From positions 62,001 to 126,000 of the forward strand of contig NZ_QQRS01000004.1 of NCBI RefSeq assembly GCF_003428875.1: a stretch of DNA of 64,000 nt. Direction: 5' to 3'. The notes beneath the pieces are model-generated. The model made no database searches. It was not told where the DNA came from and was given only the letters and a program-made list of their open reading frames with translations. Every line of letters begins with the position of its first letter. The first letter of the stretch is position 1. Positions 25,404 to 33,324 of the stretch are shown one piece after another. The DNA is from Planomicrobium okeanokoites (GTDB lineage Bacteria > Bacillota > Bacilli > Bacillales_A > Planococcaceae). The translations under genes were made by a program, and so were the position numbers.

Positions 25404-26687
25404 ATGGAAGCAGTTCAAAGTTCAGTAGATATGATTTGGGTGATGCTCGGAGCCATGCTCGTGTTCTTTATGCATGCAGGCTTTGCCATGGTGGAGACCG
25501 GCTTTACGCGCTCTAAAAACACATTGAATATTTTAATGAAAAACCTGATCACCGTTTCACTTGGCTCTATTTTATATTTCATCATCGGCTTCGCTTTAAT
25601 GTTCGGAACTTCCGCTTTCGGTTTGATAGGCACCGAAGGATTTGCGATGCTCGGGCGTGAAGACGTCGGCTTCTTCGTGTTCCAGGCGGTGTTCGCCGCA
25701 ACTTGCGCAACGATTATTTCCGGCGCCGTAGCCGAACGCATGAATCTCGGCGCCTATATTTTATTGACAGTCGCCATGACAGCGATCATCTATCCGATAG
25801 TCGGCCACTGGGTTTGGGGCGGCGGCTGGCTGGCTGAAATCGGCTTTATCGATTTTGCCGGTTCGACTGTAGTCCACTTGACCGGAGCTGTTGCAGCTTT
25901 TGTTACTGCCTGGAAAATCGGTCCACGGATCGGCAAATACAGCGGCAAAATCGTCAATTCCATTCCCGGCCACAATATTCCTTTAGGCGCTTTGGGCGTT
26001 TTCATCCTTTGGCTTGGTTGGTTCGGATTCAATGGCGGAAGCACATTGGCTGCAGATCCGGCACTCGTGCCACCAGTCATCGCCAACACGCTTCTTGCCG
26101 CATCCGCCGGCGTACTGGCGACAGCGGGTTACACCCGTTTGCGCTACGGCAGAATTGATCCATCGCTCACTTTGAACGGTGCACTTGGCGGTCTCGTCGG
26201 CATAACTGCCGGCGCAGCCAATGTCTCATTTATTGGAGCAATCGCCATCGGCCTGATTGCGGGCATAATCATGACCGAGGCCATCCACCTTCTCGACACA
26301 AAAATTCGCATCGACGATCCCGTCGGCGCAATTTCGGTTCACGGCATCGCCGGAATCTGGGGCACACTGGCAATCGGACTCTTTGACACAAGCGGCGGTC
26401 TTCTTTACGGGGGCGGTGCAGAGATTCTGGGCATCCAAACACTCGGTGTTCTGGCAGTAGTCGCCTGGACCGCCGCTGCCACTGGATTGGGCTTGTTATT
26501 GATTGGAACAATAGTTCCGCTGCGTGTATCAGCGGAAGATGAAGAAAGCGGGTTGGATTTCGCTGAGCATGGTTCACAGGCCTATTCAATGCAAGGTGTC
26601 TTAAAAGGAAATTCATCGACACCCGAAACGTCTTTTGCACATCGGCTGAATCAATTGGGCGATGATCCCGAAGTCCAGAAATCCTGA
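25404..26687 (+). CDS. amtB: Ammonium transporter, Amt family
   Basis: 427 residues, eleven membrane spans. Imports ammonium. Phe gate and Amt signature are visible (FAGSTVVHLTGAVAAFVTAWKIGPR, about 147-170), twin pore histidines are in VHLTGA and VHGIAG, and an early MHAGFAMVETGFTRSKN motif is present. The cytosolic C-terminal tail that contacts PII (GLDFAEHGSQAYS) is complete. Start ATG follows AAGGAGGAGATTGG. Forms an operon with the PII gene under TnrA/GlnR. Confidence 0.95.
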   Translation: MEAVQSSVDMIWVMLGAMLVFFMHAGFAMVETGFTRSKNTLNILMKNLITVSLGSILYFIIGFALMFGTSAFGLIGTEGFAMLGREDVGFFVFQAVFAATCATIISGAVAERMNLGAYILLTVAMTAIIYPIVGHWVWGGGWLAEIGFIDFAGSTVVHLTGAVAAFVTAWKIGPRIGKYSGKIVNSIPGHNIPLGALGVFILWLGWFGFNGGSTLAADPALVPPVIANTLLAASAGVLATAGYTRLRYGRIDPSLTLNGALGGLVGITAGAANVSFIGAIAIGLIAGIIMTEAIHLLDTKIRIDDPVGAISVHGIAGIWGTLAIGLFDTSGGLLYGGGAEILGIQTLGVLAVVAWTAAATGLGLLLIGTIVPLRVSAEDEESGLDFAEHGSQAYSMQGVLKGNSSTPETSFAHRLNQLGDDPEVQKS

Positions 26688-26712
26688 AGATCGGGAACTT
26701 AAGAAACAGAAA

Positions 26713-26740
26713 AAGGGCGACCCTATAGCGGTCGGCCCTT
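26713..26740 (+). terminator. Terminator of amtB operon
   Basis: Stem AAGGGCGACC/GGTCGGCCCTT with 7-nt loop, then TTTTTT. Lies between convergent genes. Confidence 0.9.
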
Positions 26741-26748
26741 TTTTCAAC

Positions 26749-27384
26749 TTATTCAAAACTTTCTTCTTCAATTTCTTTTTTGAAACTTCTCTCCCTCATC
26801 TCATACCAAACTGCTACGGCTGCAAACAGCGAATAGCCGATAAACCAGCCAGCCAGCACATCCGAAAAGAAATGCTGTCCGCTTGCGACTTGAGATAAGC
26901 CAACACCTGCAACGAATAATGTTGTGAAGATCCAAATTGCCCAGCGGACACCATTATTGCGAATGAGGCCAGTTATGAAATAAACGGCTGTGAACAAGTA
27001 TAATAGCCCAACCATTGCATGGCTCGAGGGAAAACCGAACGTTTCAAGCCCTCTCGGAAGGTCGGGTCTTTGCTCAGTAAAGAAATATTCCATCAGCTGA
27101 CTCAATGCGTTTCCGATACCGACTGTCAGGAATACAAATAGCATGCCCCTGTAATTCTGTCTTTTGAGCCAAAGGAAAACCATCAAGCCCAAGCTGACAA
27201 TAAAAATCATCCACCGTTCTCCAAAAACCGACAACGCATCCAGAAAAACGTTGCCATGGAGCCATTCCATCGTACGCAGATCAAGTTCCTGAAAACCATC
27301 GTTCGTATAACTCATCAAGATTGCAAAAAAACCGATCAAAGTCGCCATTCCCAGTGCGTAGAATAGACGTTTGATAGCCTTCAC
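26749..27384 (-). CDS. PAP2-family phosphatase with altered motif
   Basis: 211 residues, six membrane spans. PAP2 motifs: TEQRPDLP (motif 1 remnant), GFPSSHAMVG (motif 2 with catalytic His), and SQVASGQHFFSD (motif 3). In motif 3 the usual Arg of SRxxxxxHxxxD is Gln, which contacts the phosphate in active enzymes. Substrate could be undecaprenyl-PP or phosphatidyl phosphate. GTG at 27384 abuts AGAGG, so the exact start is uncertain; the next good start would be Met13. Confidence 0.82.
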   Translation of the reverse strand: MKAIKRLFYALGMATLIGFFAILMSYTNDGFQELDLRTMEWLHGNVFLDALSVFGERWMIFIVSLGLMVFLWLKRQNYRGMLFVFLTVGIGNALSQLMEYFFTEQRPDLPRGLETFGFPSSHAMVGLLYLFTAVYFITGLIRNNGVRWAIWIFTTLFVAGVGLSQVASGQHFFSDVLAGWFIGYSLFAAVAVWYEMRERSFKKEIEEESFE

Positions 27385-27442
27385 CCTCTTTCTTCAGTAT
27401 ATTCAGTTTATCACAGAAGGACTTCCGCATCATTTATTGAGA

Positions 27443-27459
27443 CAAAAAGGCGAACCGGA
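27443..27459. repeat. Partial duplicate of terminator left arm
   Basis: 17 bp (CAAAAAGGCGAACCGGA) identical to 27735-27751, the left arm of the monooxygenase terminator. The two copies bracket family B copy B2. Confidence 0.7.
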
Positions 27460-27482
27460 TCTTCCTTAGCATCGAGTAAAAC

Positions 27483-27615
27483 CGATATTTCGCAAAACAG
27501 CTTCGAAGACATTAGCCGAAGCTGCGCGAGGCTAAGTCTTTGCGACGAAGCTAGCGCAGCGATGCAGGAGCACGGGGTTTCACCCTACCCTGTCTTCGCT
27601 GTTTTGCTTCATATC
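27483..27615 (+). repeat. Family B intergenic element, copy B2
   Basis: 133 bp with long terminal inverted repeats: GATATTTCGCAAAACAGC plus GAAGACA at left, complement of GATATGAAGCAAAACAGC plus GAAGACA at right. Inner hairpin TTAGCC/GGCTAA and the segment TTTGCGACGAAG followed by AGCGCAGCGATGCAGGAGC, also seen in B3 and in the hybrid at 58034. The rest of the gap 27616-27734 holds nothing I can name. Confidence 0.78.
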
Positions 27616-27738
27616 TCAGATTGTTTTCTAGAATGGAATAAGGGTTTAAGTTCATGATTTAAAAGTTAATCCTGCCCTTAATAATGAGAATTAAGTGGAG
27701 CGGAATGAATGTATTCTTTCTAAAAATTTCATTACAAA

Positions 27739-27766
27739 AAGGCGAACCGGAAATCCGGTTCGCCTT
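27739..27766 (-). terminator. Terminator of the heme monooxygenase-like gene
   Basis: Perfect 13-bp stem AAGGCGAACCGGA/TCCGGTTCGCCTT with 2-nt loop and T-run leftward. Confidence 0.88.
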
Positions 27767-27783
27767 ATGTTTTATTCGCTTGC

Positions 27784-28089
27784 TCAACCATGTACATGGT
27801 AAGTGTTTTGGGTGACTTCAATAATGTGATCTGGTTTCGGCTTGCCGATTTTCGCTTTATGGCCAGCGATATGGTCGGGGTGCTTCTCCCAGTTCTTCCA
27901 GTCCTCTTTGGATTCCCATCGCACATAAAGGACCACTTCTTCATCACCGCGGCGAACATCCTTTTTCAGGATTGTACGATCAATAAACCCAGGCTGCTCC
28001 GCCAATTTATTCTGCCCCGCAAAACGGTCCAGCACAATCTGCGAAGTTCCTTCTTTTACAACAAAGGTTTTCATTTGCACGAACATCAT
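27784..28089 (-). CDS. Antibiotic biosynthesis monooxygenase domain protein, HmoA/IsdG-like
   Basis: 101 residues, ferredoxin-like ABM fold. The WESKEDWKNWEKHPDHIAGH segment aligns with the IsdG region carrying the Trp and His of the heme-degrading triad. The N-terminal Asn of that triad appears to be Thr (VQMKTFVV). Family members open heme to release iron, and the adjacent siderophore importer supports an iron role. Two ATGs at 28089 and 28086 are both possible after GGGGG. No Fur box recognised directly upstream. Confidence 0.75.
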   Translation of the reverse strand: MMFVQMKTFVVKEGTSQIVLDRFAGQNKLAEQPGFIDRTILKKDVRRGDEEVVLYVRWESKEDWKNWEKHPDHIAGHKAKIGKPKPDHIIEVTQNTYHVHG

Positions 28090-28154
28090 AGTATCCCCCT
28101 ATTCATATATGCAGAAAATATTTCCTCTGCAATTTAAACTAATTTTTTAGTAGT

Positions 28155-28312
28155 CGATATTCCGCAAAACAGCTGCGAAGACATTAGCCGACGCTTGCGA
28201 GGCTAAGTCTTTGCGACGAAGCAGCGTAGCGATGCAGGCGCAGGGTTTTCGCCTTCGAGCTAACTTACGAATAAACTCCGAGTGGATCTCGCCCTTCGTC
28301 GAAACGGAATAT
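28155..28312 (+). repeat. Family B intergenic element, copy B3 (rearranged right end)
   Basis: Left end CGATATTCCGCAAAACAGC, then GAAGACATTAGCC / GGCTAAGTCTTTGCGACGAAG and the GCGATGCAGG segment shared with B2. The right end lacks the GCTGTTTTGC repeat; instead it carries CCGAGTGGATCTC, the reverse complement of GAGATCCACTCGG from B1. It lies between the monooxygenase start and the siderophore operon terminator. Confidence 0.7.
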
Positions 28313-28347
28313 AAATGTTATTAATTCGATTAAATATATTTAGCTAA

Positions 28348-28385
28348 AACAATACTCAGCGGTAAGCAGCCCGCTGAGTATTGTT
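28348..28385 (-). terminator. Terminator of the siderophore uptake operon
   Basis: Perfect 15-bp stem AACAATACTCAGCGG / CCGCTGAGTATTGTT, T-rich leftward, 6 nt beyond the binding-protein stop. Confidence 0.85.
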
Positions 28386-28390
28386 CGCTC

Positions 28391-29350
28391 TTATTCGAAT
28401 GCAGATTGGATTTCCTTGACCATTTCGCTGACAGATTGCAGTCCGCCACCAGACAGGTACCAGTAATCCGGATCAAGGTAGATGATTTTATCTTCTTTAT
28501 AAGCAGTTGTTTTTTGCACCAATTCATTTTCAAGAGAGTCTTTCGCACTTGCATCCGTACCGACTGCAGCGTTGCGGTCGACGACAAACATCATATCCGG
28601 GTTTGTTTCAAGGATATATTCAAATGAGATGCTTTGTCCGTGAGTGGAAGCTTCGATGCCTTCGTCCGCTTGTGCCACACCGAAAACATCGTGGATGATT
28701 CCGAAGCGCGAAGCCGCTCCGTAGGCACTTACTTTGCCTTCATTCGCCAGAACGATCAAAGCTTTTTCATCTGTTGCGCTTGCTTTAACCTCTTCAATTT
28801 GTGTTTCAATTGCAGCCAGTTCTTCTTTCACTTCATCTTCTTTACCGAAGATTTCACCCAGCGTGTTCATGTTGCTTTCGAAAGACTCCATGTATTTCGT
28901 CGTATCCACACCCAAGTGGATTGTTGGCGCGATATCAGTAAACTCTTCGTACATAGCAGCCTGACGGCCAGAGATGATGATAAGATCCGGATCCATTGCA
29001 TGGATCGCTTCAAAATCAGCTTCCTTCAAAGTACCGACATTTTCATATTTTTCAGCGTCAGCGAATTTTTCAAGGTATGAAGGAATGTTTGCCTGTGGCA
29101 CACCTGCTACCGCTTCGATGCCCAGTTTATCCATCGAATCAAGGATACCGAAGTCGAATACGACCACTTTTTCAGGATTTTTATCGAAAGTCGTTTCACC
29201 AAGTTCATGAGTAACTGTAATCTCTTCAGTTTCCGCGGATTTTGTATCCGCTGAAGCCGTGTTTGAATCCGTCGCTTCTTCATCCGCCCCGCATGCTGCA
29301 AGGAAAGCAGCCATCATCAATGTGAAGGCAATCAATAATAATTTTTTCAT
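28391..29350 (-). CDS. yclQ: Iron-siderophore ABC transporter substrate-binding lipoprotein
   Basis: 319 residues. Lipoprotein signal with lipobox LAAC (Cys about 20), then a class III binding fold (HELGETTFDKNPEKVVVFDFGILDSMDKLGI, MDPDLIIISGRQAAMYEEF). Closely resembles Bacillus YclQ, the petrobactin receptor. Last gene of a permease-permease-ATPase-receptor operon in the yclNOPQ order behind a Fur box. The catecholate ligand is inferred from that resemblance. Confidence 0.9.
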   Translation of the reverse strand: MKKLLLIAFTLMMAAFLAACGADEEATDSNTASADTKSAETEEITVTHELGETTFDKNPEKVVVFDFGILDSMDKLGIEAVAGVPQANIPSYLEKFADAEKYENVGTLKEADFEAIHAMDPDLIIISGRQAAMYEEFTDIAPTIHLGVDTTKYMESFESNMNTLGEIFGKEDEVKEELAAIETQIEEVKASATDEKALIVLANEGKVSAYGAASRFGIIHDVFGVAQADEGIEASTHGQSISFEYILETNPDMMFVVDRNAAVGTDASAKDSLENELVQKTTAYKEDKIIYLDPDYWYLSGGGLQSVSEMVKEIQSAFE

Positions 29351-29371
29351 TTTTCGTCGAGCTCCTCTTTT

Positions 29372-30133
29372 TTAAGAATTGAAATACACACAAATCCGGC
29401 AATTGTTCATCTGCTGAATTGGAATATCCATATCGTAGATTTCTTTTAATGCTGCACTTTGGATAATTTCTTCTGTCGGCCCGTCTTTTACGACCCGGCC
29501 ATTTTTCAATGCCACAATCCGGTCCGAATAGACCGATGCGAAATTGATGTCGTGCAAAACGATGATGACAGTTTTGCCTAGCTCATCAACAAGGCGGCGC
29601 AGAATTTTCATGATTTGTACTGAATGTTTCATGTCCAGGTTGTTTAAGGGCTCATCAAGAAGCACGTAATCCGTATCCTGGGCAATGACCATGGCAATAA
29701 ATGCACGTTGGCGCTGGCCGCCGGACAGTTCATCCAGATAGGCATGCTCCATTTCAGCCAAATCCATGTAGGCAATTGCCTGATCCACCATTTTTTCATC
29801 TTCCGCGTTTAAACGCCCCTTAGAATAAGGAAAGCGTCCAAATGACACCAATTCGCGGATTGTCAGCCGCACGTTCATGAAATTCGACTGTTTCAAAATC
29901 GATACCCGTTTTGATAATTCATTGGATTTCATTTTTTTCGTGTTTGTCGAATCAATCAGCACTTCACCGGTGTCCGCATCCAGAAGCCGGCTGACCATTG
30001 ATAAAAGCGTCGATTTACCGGCTCCGTTCGGGCCGATGAAAGACGTGATCTGGCCCCTTTGGATATCAACAGTGACATTTTCCACGACTTGTTTTTTTCC
30101 GTAAAGCTTGCTCAATTCACGTACTTGGATCAT
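29372..30133 (-). CDS. yclP: Iron-siderophore ABC transporter ATP-binding protein
   Basis: 253 residues. Walker A GPNGAGKSTLLSM, signature LSGGQRQRAFIAM, Walker B DYVLLDEPLNNLDM and switch IIVLHDINFASVYSDR of FepC/FhuC type. ATGA overlap with the permease stop (30130-30133). Powers siderophore uptake with the two permeases. Confidence 0.94.
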   Translation of the reverse strand: MIQVRELSKLYGKKQVVENVTVDIQRGQITSFIGPNGAGKSTLLSMVSRLLDADTGEVLIDSTNTKKMKSNELSKRVSILKQSNFMNVRLTIRELVSFGRFPYSKGRLNAEDEKMVDQAIAYMDLAEMEHAYLDELSGGQRQRAFIAMVIAQDTDYVLLDEPLNNLDMKHSVQIMKILRRLVDELGKTVIIVLHDINFASVYSDRIVALKNGRVVKDGPTEEIIQSAALKEIYDMDIPIQQMNNCRICVYFNS

Positions 30134-31080
30134 TTAGCCCGACTCTCCTTTAATAGCAGATAGATGAAGTAAATTCCACCGATGAAGTTGATGATGACGC
30201 TGAGCGTCGTGTTGAAAGTGAAGAGCCTCTCCACCACCCATTGCCCGCCGACCAAGGCGAGAACACTGATGACGATGGCGCCCAACAGCAACACTGAATG
30301 TTTGTAAGATCTGAAAAATTGATAGGACAAGTTCGCTACGATCAAGCCGAAGAACGTAATCGGACCGACAAGTGCTGTAGCAACCGCGATCAATACCGCG
30401 GACAGGATAAGCATGTAGCGGACAAGCGAATCATAATCGACTCCCAGGTTGAGCGCTGTATCCCTTCCCAGTGATAATACGTCCAGTGACGCGTTATGCC
30501 TCCAGGCAAAGGCGACCAGTATGATGATCACCAGCAGAGACAGCCAGACCAGATCGGAATTGACATTATTGAAGCTCGCAAACATCTGGTCCTGCACAAT
30601 CTGGAATTCATTCGGATCGATCAGGACTTGCAAAAAGGTTGAAATACTTCCGAAAAACGTACCGAAGATGATACCGATCAATAACAGGAAATAAATCGGC
30701 TGGTTCCCTTTTTTAAATAGGAAATGGTAGAACAATAATGCAAAAACGATCATTGCCGCTATAGATAAAATGAAATTGACTTGTCTGTTCATGATGCTGA
30801 TATGATCGGACCCGAGGAAGAAGATCAGCAAAGTTTGAAGCAGCATGTAAAGTGAGTCCAGTCCCATGATGCTGGGTGTCAGGATCCGGTTATGCGTTAT
30901 GGTCTGAAAAACCACTGTCGCATAAGCGATCGCTATTCCTGTCAGCACCATGGCGAATACTTTGACGCCGCGTCTCGGCAGTGCATAATCGAAACTTCCA
31001 TTCAGGTCATGGAACAGGTAAACGCCACAAGCCACCAGAGCCATGGCCACTAATATGAGCATCTTATGTAAATCACGCAT
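30130..31080 (-). CDS. yclO: Iron-siderophore ABC transporter permease
   Basis: 316 residues, about nine to ten spans, FecCD family (GPITFFGLIVANLSYQFF near residues 237-254, a conserved motif). The open frame extends 17 codons upstream, but ATG at 31080 has AGGAGG inside the end of the upstream gene, which it overlaps by 8 nt. Forms the channel with the YclN-like permease. Confidence 0.92.
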   Translation of the reverse strand: MRDLHKMLILVAMALVACGVYLFHDLNGSFDYALPRRGVKVFAMVLTGIAIAYATVVFQTITHNRILTPSIMGLDSLYMLLQTLLIFFLGSDHISIMNRQVNFILSIAAMIVFALLFYHFLFKKGNQPIYFLLLIGIIFGTFFGSISTFLQVLIDPNEFQIVQDQMFASFNNVNSDLVWLSLLVIIILVAFAWRHNASLDVLSLGRDTALNLGVDYDSLVRYMLILSAVLIAVATALVGPITFFGLIVANLSYQFFRSYKHSVLLLGAIVISVLALVGGQWVVERLFTFNTTLSVIINFIGGIYFIYLLLKESRAK

Positions 31081-32023
31081 ACGCCTTCCTCCTAAACAAT
31101 AAGAAGAGGAAGATGAAGCTTCCAATAACACCGACCATCAGGCTGATTGAAATTTCATACGGGTAAATCAAAACTCTTCCTAAAATATCGCACATCAGCA
31201 AGAAGATAGCTCCGAGCATTGCTGTATGCGGCAATGTTTTCTGCAGATGGTCGCCTTTGAAAATCGAGACGATGTTCGGGATGATCAACCCAAGGAATGG
31301 GATGATGCCCACTGTTAAGACGACTGTCGCCGTTATGAGGGCAACAAGGACCAAGCCGATATTGACGATGCTGCGGTATTTCAGTCCAAGGTTCTTCGAG
31401 AAATCCTCACCCATTCCAGCAACCGTAAAGCGGTTGGCATACAGATAGGCGATGATGAACACCGGGACGCTGATATAGAGCAGCTCGTAGCTTCCTTTCA
31501 TGACCATCGAAAAATCTCCCTGCAGCCAGGCGGACATATTCTGGATCACATCCGCTCGGTAAGCGAAAAACGTTGTAATGGAAGAAAGGATATTACCGAA
31601 CATCAAACCGACCAATGGAATGAAAATCGCATCTTTGAATTTGATCCGGTTGAGAATTTGCATAAAAAGGAATGTACCCGCTAAAGCAAATACGAAAGCT
31701 ACAGCCATTTTCTCAATCATGGACGCATTGGCGAACATGAGCATTGAAACGAGAATCCCGAGTCTTGTAGCATCAAGAGTACCCGCTGTCGTTGGTGACA
31801 CAAATTTATTGCGGCTCAATTGCTGCATGATGAGTCCTGCCATACTCATCCCTGCACCCGCCAGCAATATGGCAACCAGCCTTGGCAGACGGCTGATCAG
31901 GAAAATCTGTGTTTCTTCCGATCCGAAATCCAGCAGATCAAATGGACTGATACTGCTGACTCCGACAAACAGCGAAATGACAGACAGTATGAATAATACT
32001 GGTATTAAATATCTTTTTTTCAT
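31073..32023 (-). CDS. yclN: Iron-siderophore ABC transporter permease
   Basis: 316 residues, FecCD family with LAGAGMSMAGLIMQQLSRNKFVSPTTAGTLDATRLGIL (about 54-91) and VGIIPFLGLIIPNIVSIF. First gene of the operon. ATG after GAGGG. About 50 nt upstream is a perfect Fur box. Confidence 0.93.
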   Translation of the reverse strand: MKKRYLIPVLFILSVISLFVGVSSISPFDLLDFGSEETQIFLISRLPRLVAILLAGAGMSMAGLIMQQLSRNKFVSPTTAGTLDATRLGILVSMLMFANASMIEKMAVAFVFALAGTFLFMQILNRIKFKDAIFIPLVGLMFGNILSSITTFFAYRADVIQNMSAWLQGDFSMVMKGSYELLYISVPVFIIAYLYANRFTVAGMGEDFSKNLGLKYRSIVNIGLVLVALITATVVLTVGIIPFLGLIIPNIVSIFKGDHLQKTLPHTAMLGAIFLLMCDILGRVLIYPYEISISLMVGVIGSFIFLFLLFRRKAYA

Positions 32024-32074
32024 GACTGACCCTCATCCGTGTCCAGTAAAAACTTACTTGACTGATTATGATAG

Positions 32075-32089
32075 TGATAATCATTATCA
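32075..32089 (-). promoter_or_regulatory. Fur box of the siderophore operon
   Basis: TGATAATCATTATCA is a perfect 7-1-7 Fur box, 51 nt before the first permease start. Iron-loaded Fur would repress the operon. Confidence 0.93.
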
Positions 32090-32217
32090 CTTACTCACAA
32101 ATCTTAGTATAGCAGTTGGAAATTCACTGTCAACGAATAATTGAGAATAATTTTCATTTAGAAGAGAAAAAAGACATTTGTCGTTCTTTTGCCACAATTG
32201 GACAGGGGTAAAAAAAA

Positions 32218-32245
32218 CACGTTCCACCTTTTAAGGTGAAACGTG
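32218..32245 (-). terminator. Terminator of the DUF6612-like lipoprotein gene
   Basis: 13-bp stem CACGTTCCACCTT / AAGGTGAAACGTG (one mismatch) with T-run leftward. Confidence 0.87.
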
Positions 32246-32264
32246 CGGCTAGTTAGAGCGGTTT

Positions 32265-33128
32265 TTAGTAGCTATTCATTTCTTCGGCATTCTCAATTAC
32301 TTCTGCAGGTACAATAATCTCATCAATTCCATTGAAATTACTGTATTCCGCTTGCATATCGCTTTGGATATTGACGGACTCGCCTTCCATTTCCATGTCA
32401 AAATCCATCGTCATATTAATCGTATTTGGCTGGTAAGTTTCTTTATCAATGAAAATCTCGTAATAGATTTTATTGATATTCATGCCATCCATGATTTCCT
32501 GCGCTTCGACGTCAAGTTCGCCAAGCATCTGGCCCATCTCTTCAGTAATGAGCTTTTCGTATTCTTCTCCCGCAGCGTCCAGCGTCAAAACGAATTCATC
32601 TCCGGTCTGTTCGAATGTGAAATCATCCTGAAAGGCTTCCAGCTGTTCCAATTGACCCGCCAGGTCGCCTGATTGCTGCTCCATCATCATCAATGCCTCC
32701 AGATCTTCCATCTCATCCGCCGGCAATTTGACCCACATATCCATCATTGGATCGTAACTGAAGAGGCCATCAGCCGTGTAGTACATTTCTGTTTCCATGG
32801 CCGGCATATCATCCATGCCTTCCGAGACAAAAGTGGACTGGGCTTTTTGATAGAATGCCAGTGGCTCGACAGTCATATCCATGGAAACGTCCATTTTCAT
32901 GTCCATATCCATTTCTGGCCCCATTACCATGGTCTGGTTGGTCACCATATCCATGTGAAAACTTTTCGCTTCTTCAGATGCTGCAGTCGTTTTGGCAAAC
33001 AATTCTTCCAATGTGAGATCGCTTGTCTCATTCGGATCTGTTTCTTCAGACGGTTCCGCCGATTCACCGCAACCAGCCAAAGTCAGGGCAATGGCACCCG
33101 CTCCCATATAAGCTATCCATTTCTTCAA
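32265..33128 (-). CDS. Met-rich lipoprotein, DUF6612-like
   Basis: 287 residues. Signal peptide KKWIAYMGAGAIALTLAGC with lipobox LAGC. The mature part is acidic and very methionine-rich (MDMDMKMDVSMDM near residue 75; MMDMW, MMMEQQ). The fold region resembles DUF6612 and LppX/LolA-like lipoproteins of Bacillales, of unknown function. ATG at 33137 touches AAAGG, so TTG at 33128 with 9 nt spacing is chosen. Metal binding by the methionines is only a thought. Confidence 0.78.
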   Translation of the reverse strand: MKKWIAYMGAGAIALTLAGCGESAEPSEETDPNETSDLTLEELFAKTTAASEEAKSFHMDMVTNQTMVMGPEMDMDMKMDVSMDMTVEPLAFYQKAQSTFVSEGMDDMPAMETEMYYTADGLFSYDPMMDMWVKLPADEMEDLEALMMMEQQSGDLAGQLEQLEAFQDDFTFEQTGDEFVLTLDAAGEEYEKLITEEMGQMLGELDVEAQEIMDGMNINKIYYEIFIDKETYQPNTINMTMDFDMEMEGESVNIQSDMQAEYSNFNGIDEIIVPAEVIENAEEMNSY

Positions 33129-33324
33129 ATCGCTCATCCTTTCCAATTTCTGTGTTACTGAATAATACGAAGCAAACCTCAGGAAGTTTCAATAAATAAT
33201 TCTATTTCCGAAATTTCAATCGTTTATTTTCCTTATTTGGACTATACTTTTCTTTGTGAGAAAAAATTTCAGCATTCAGATTCCCGTTCTGCGGGCTGTT
33301 AAATAAACACAAGAGGTGAATTTT

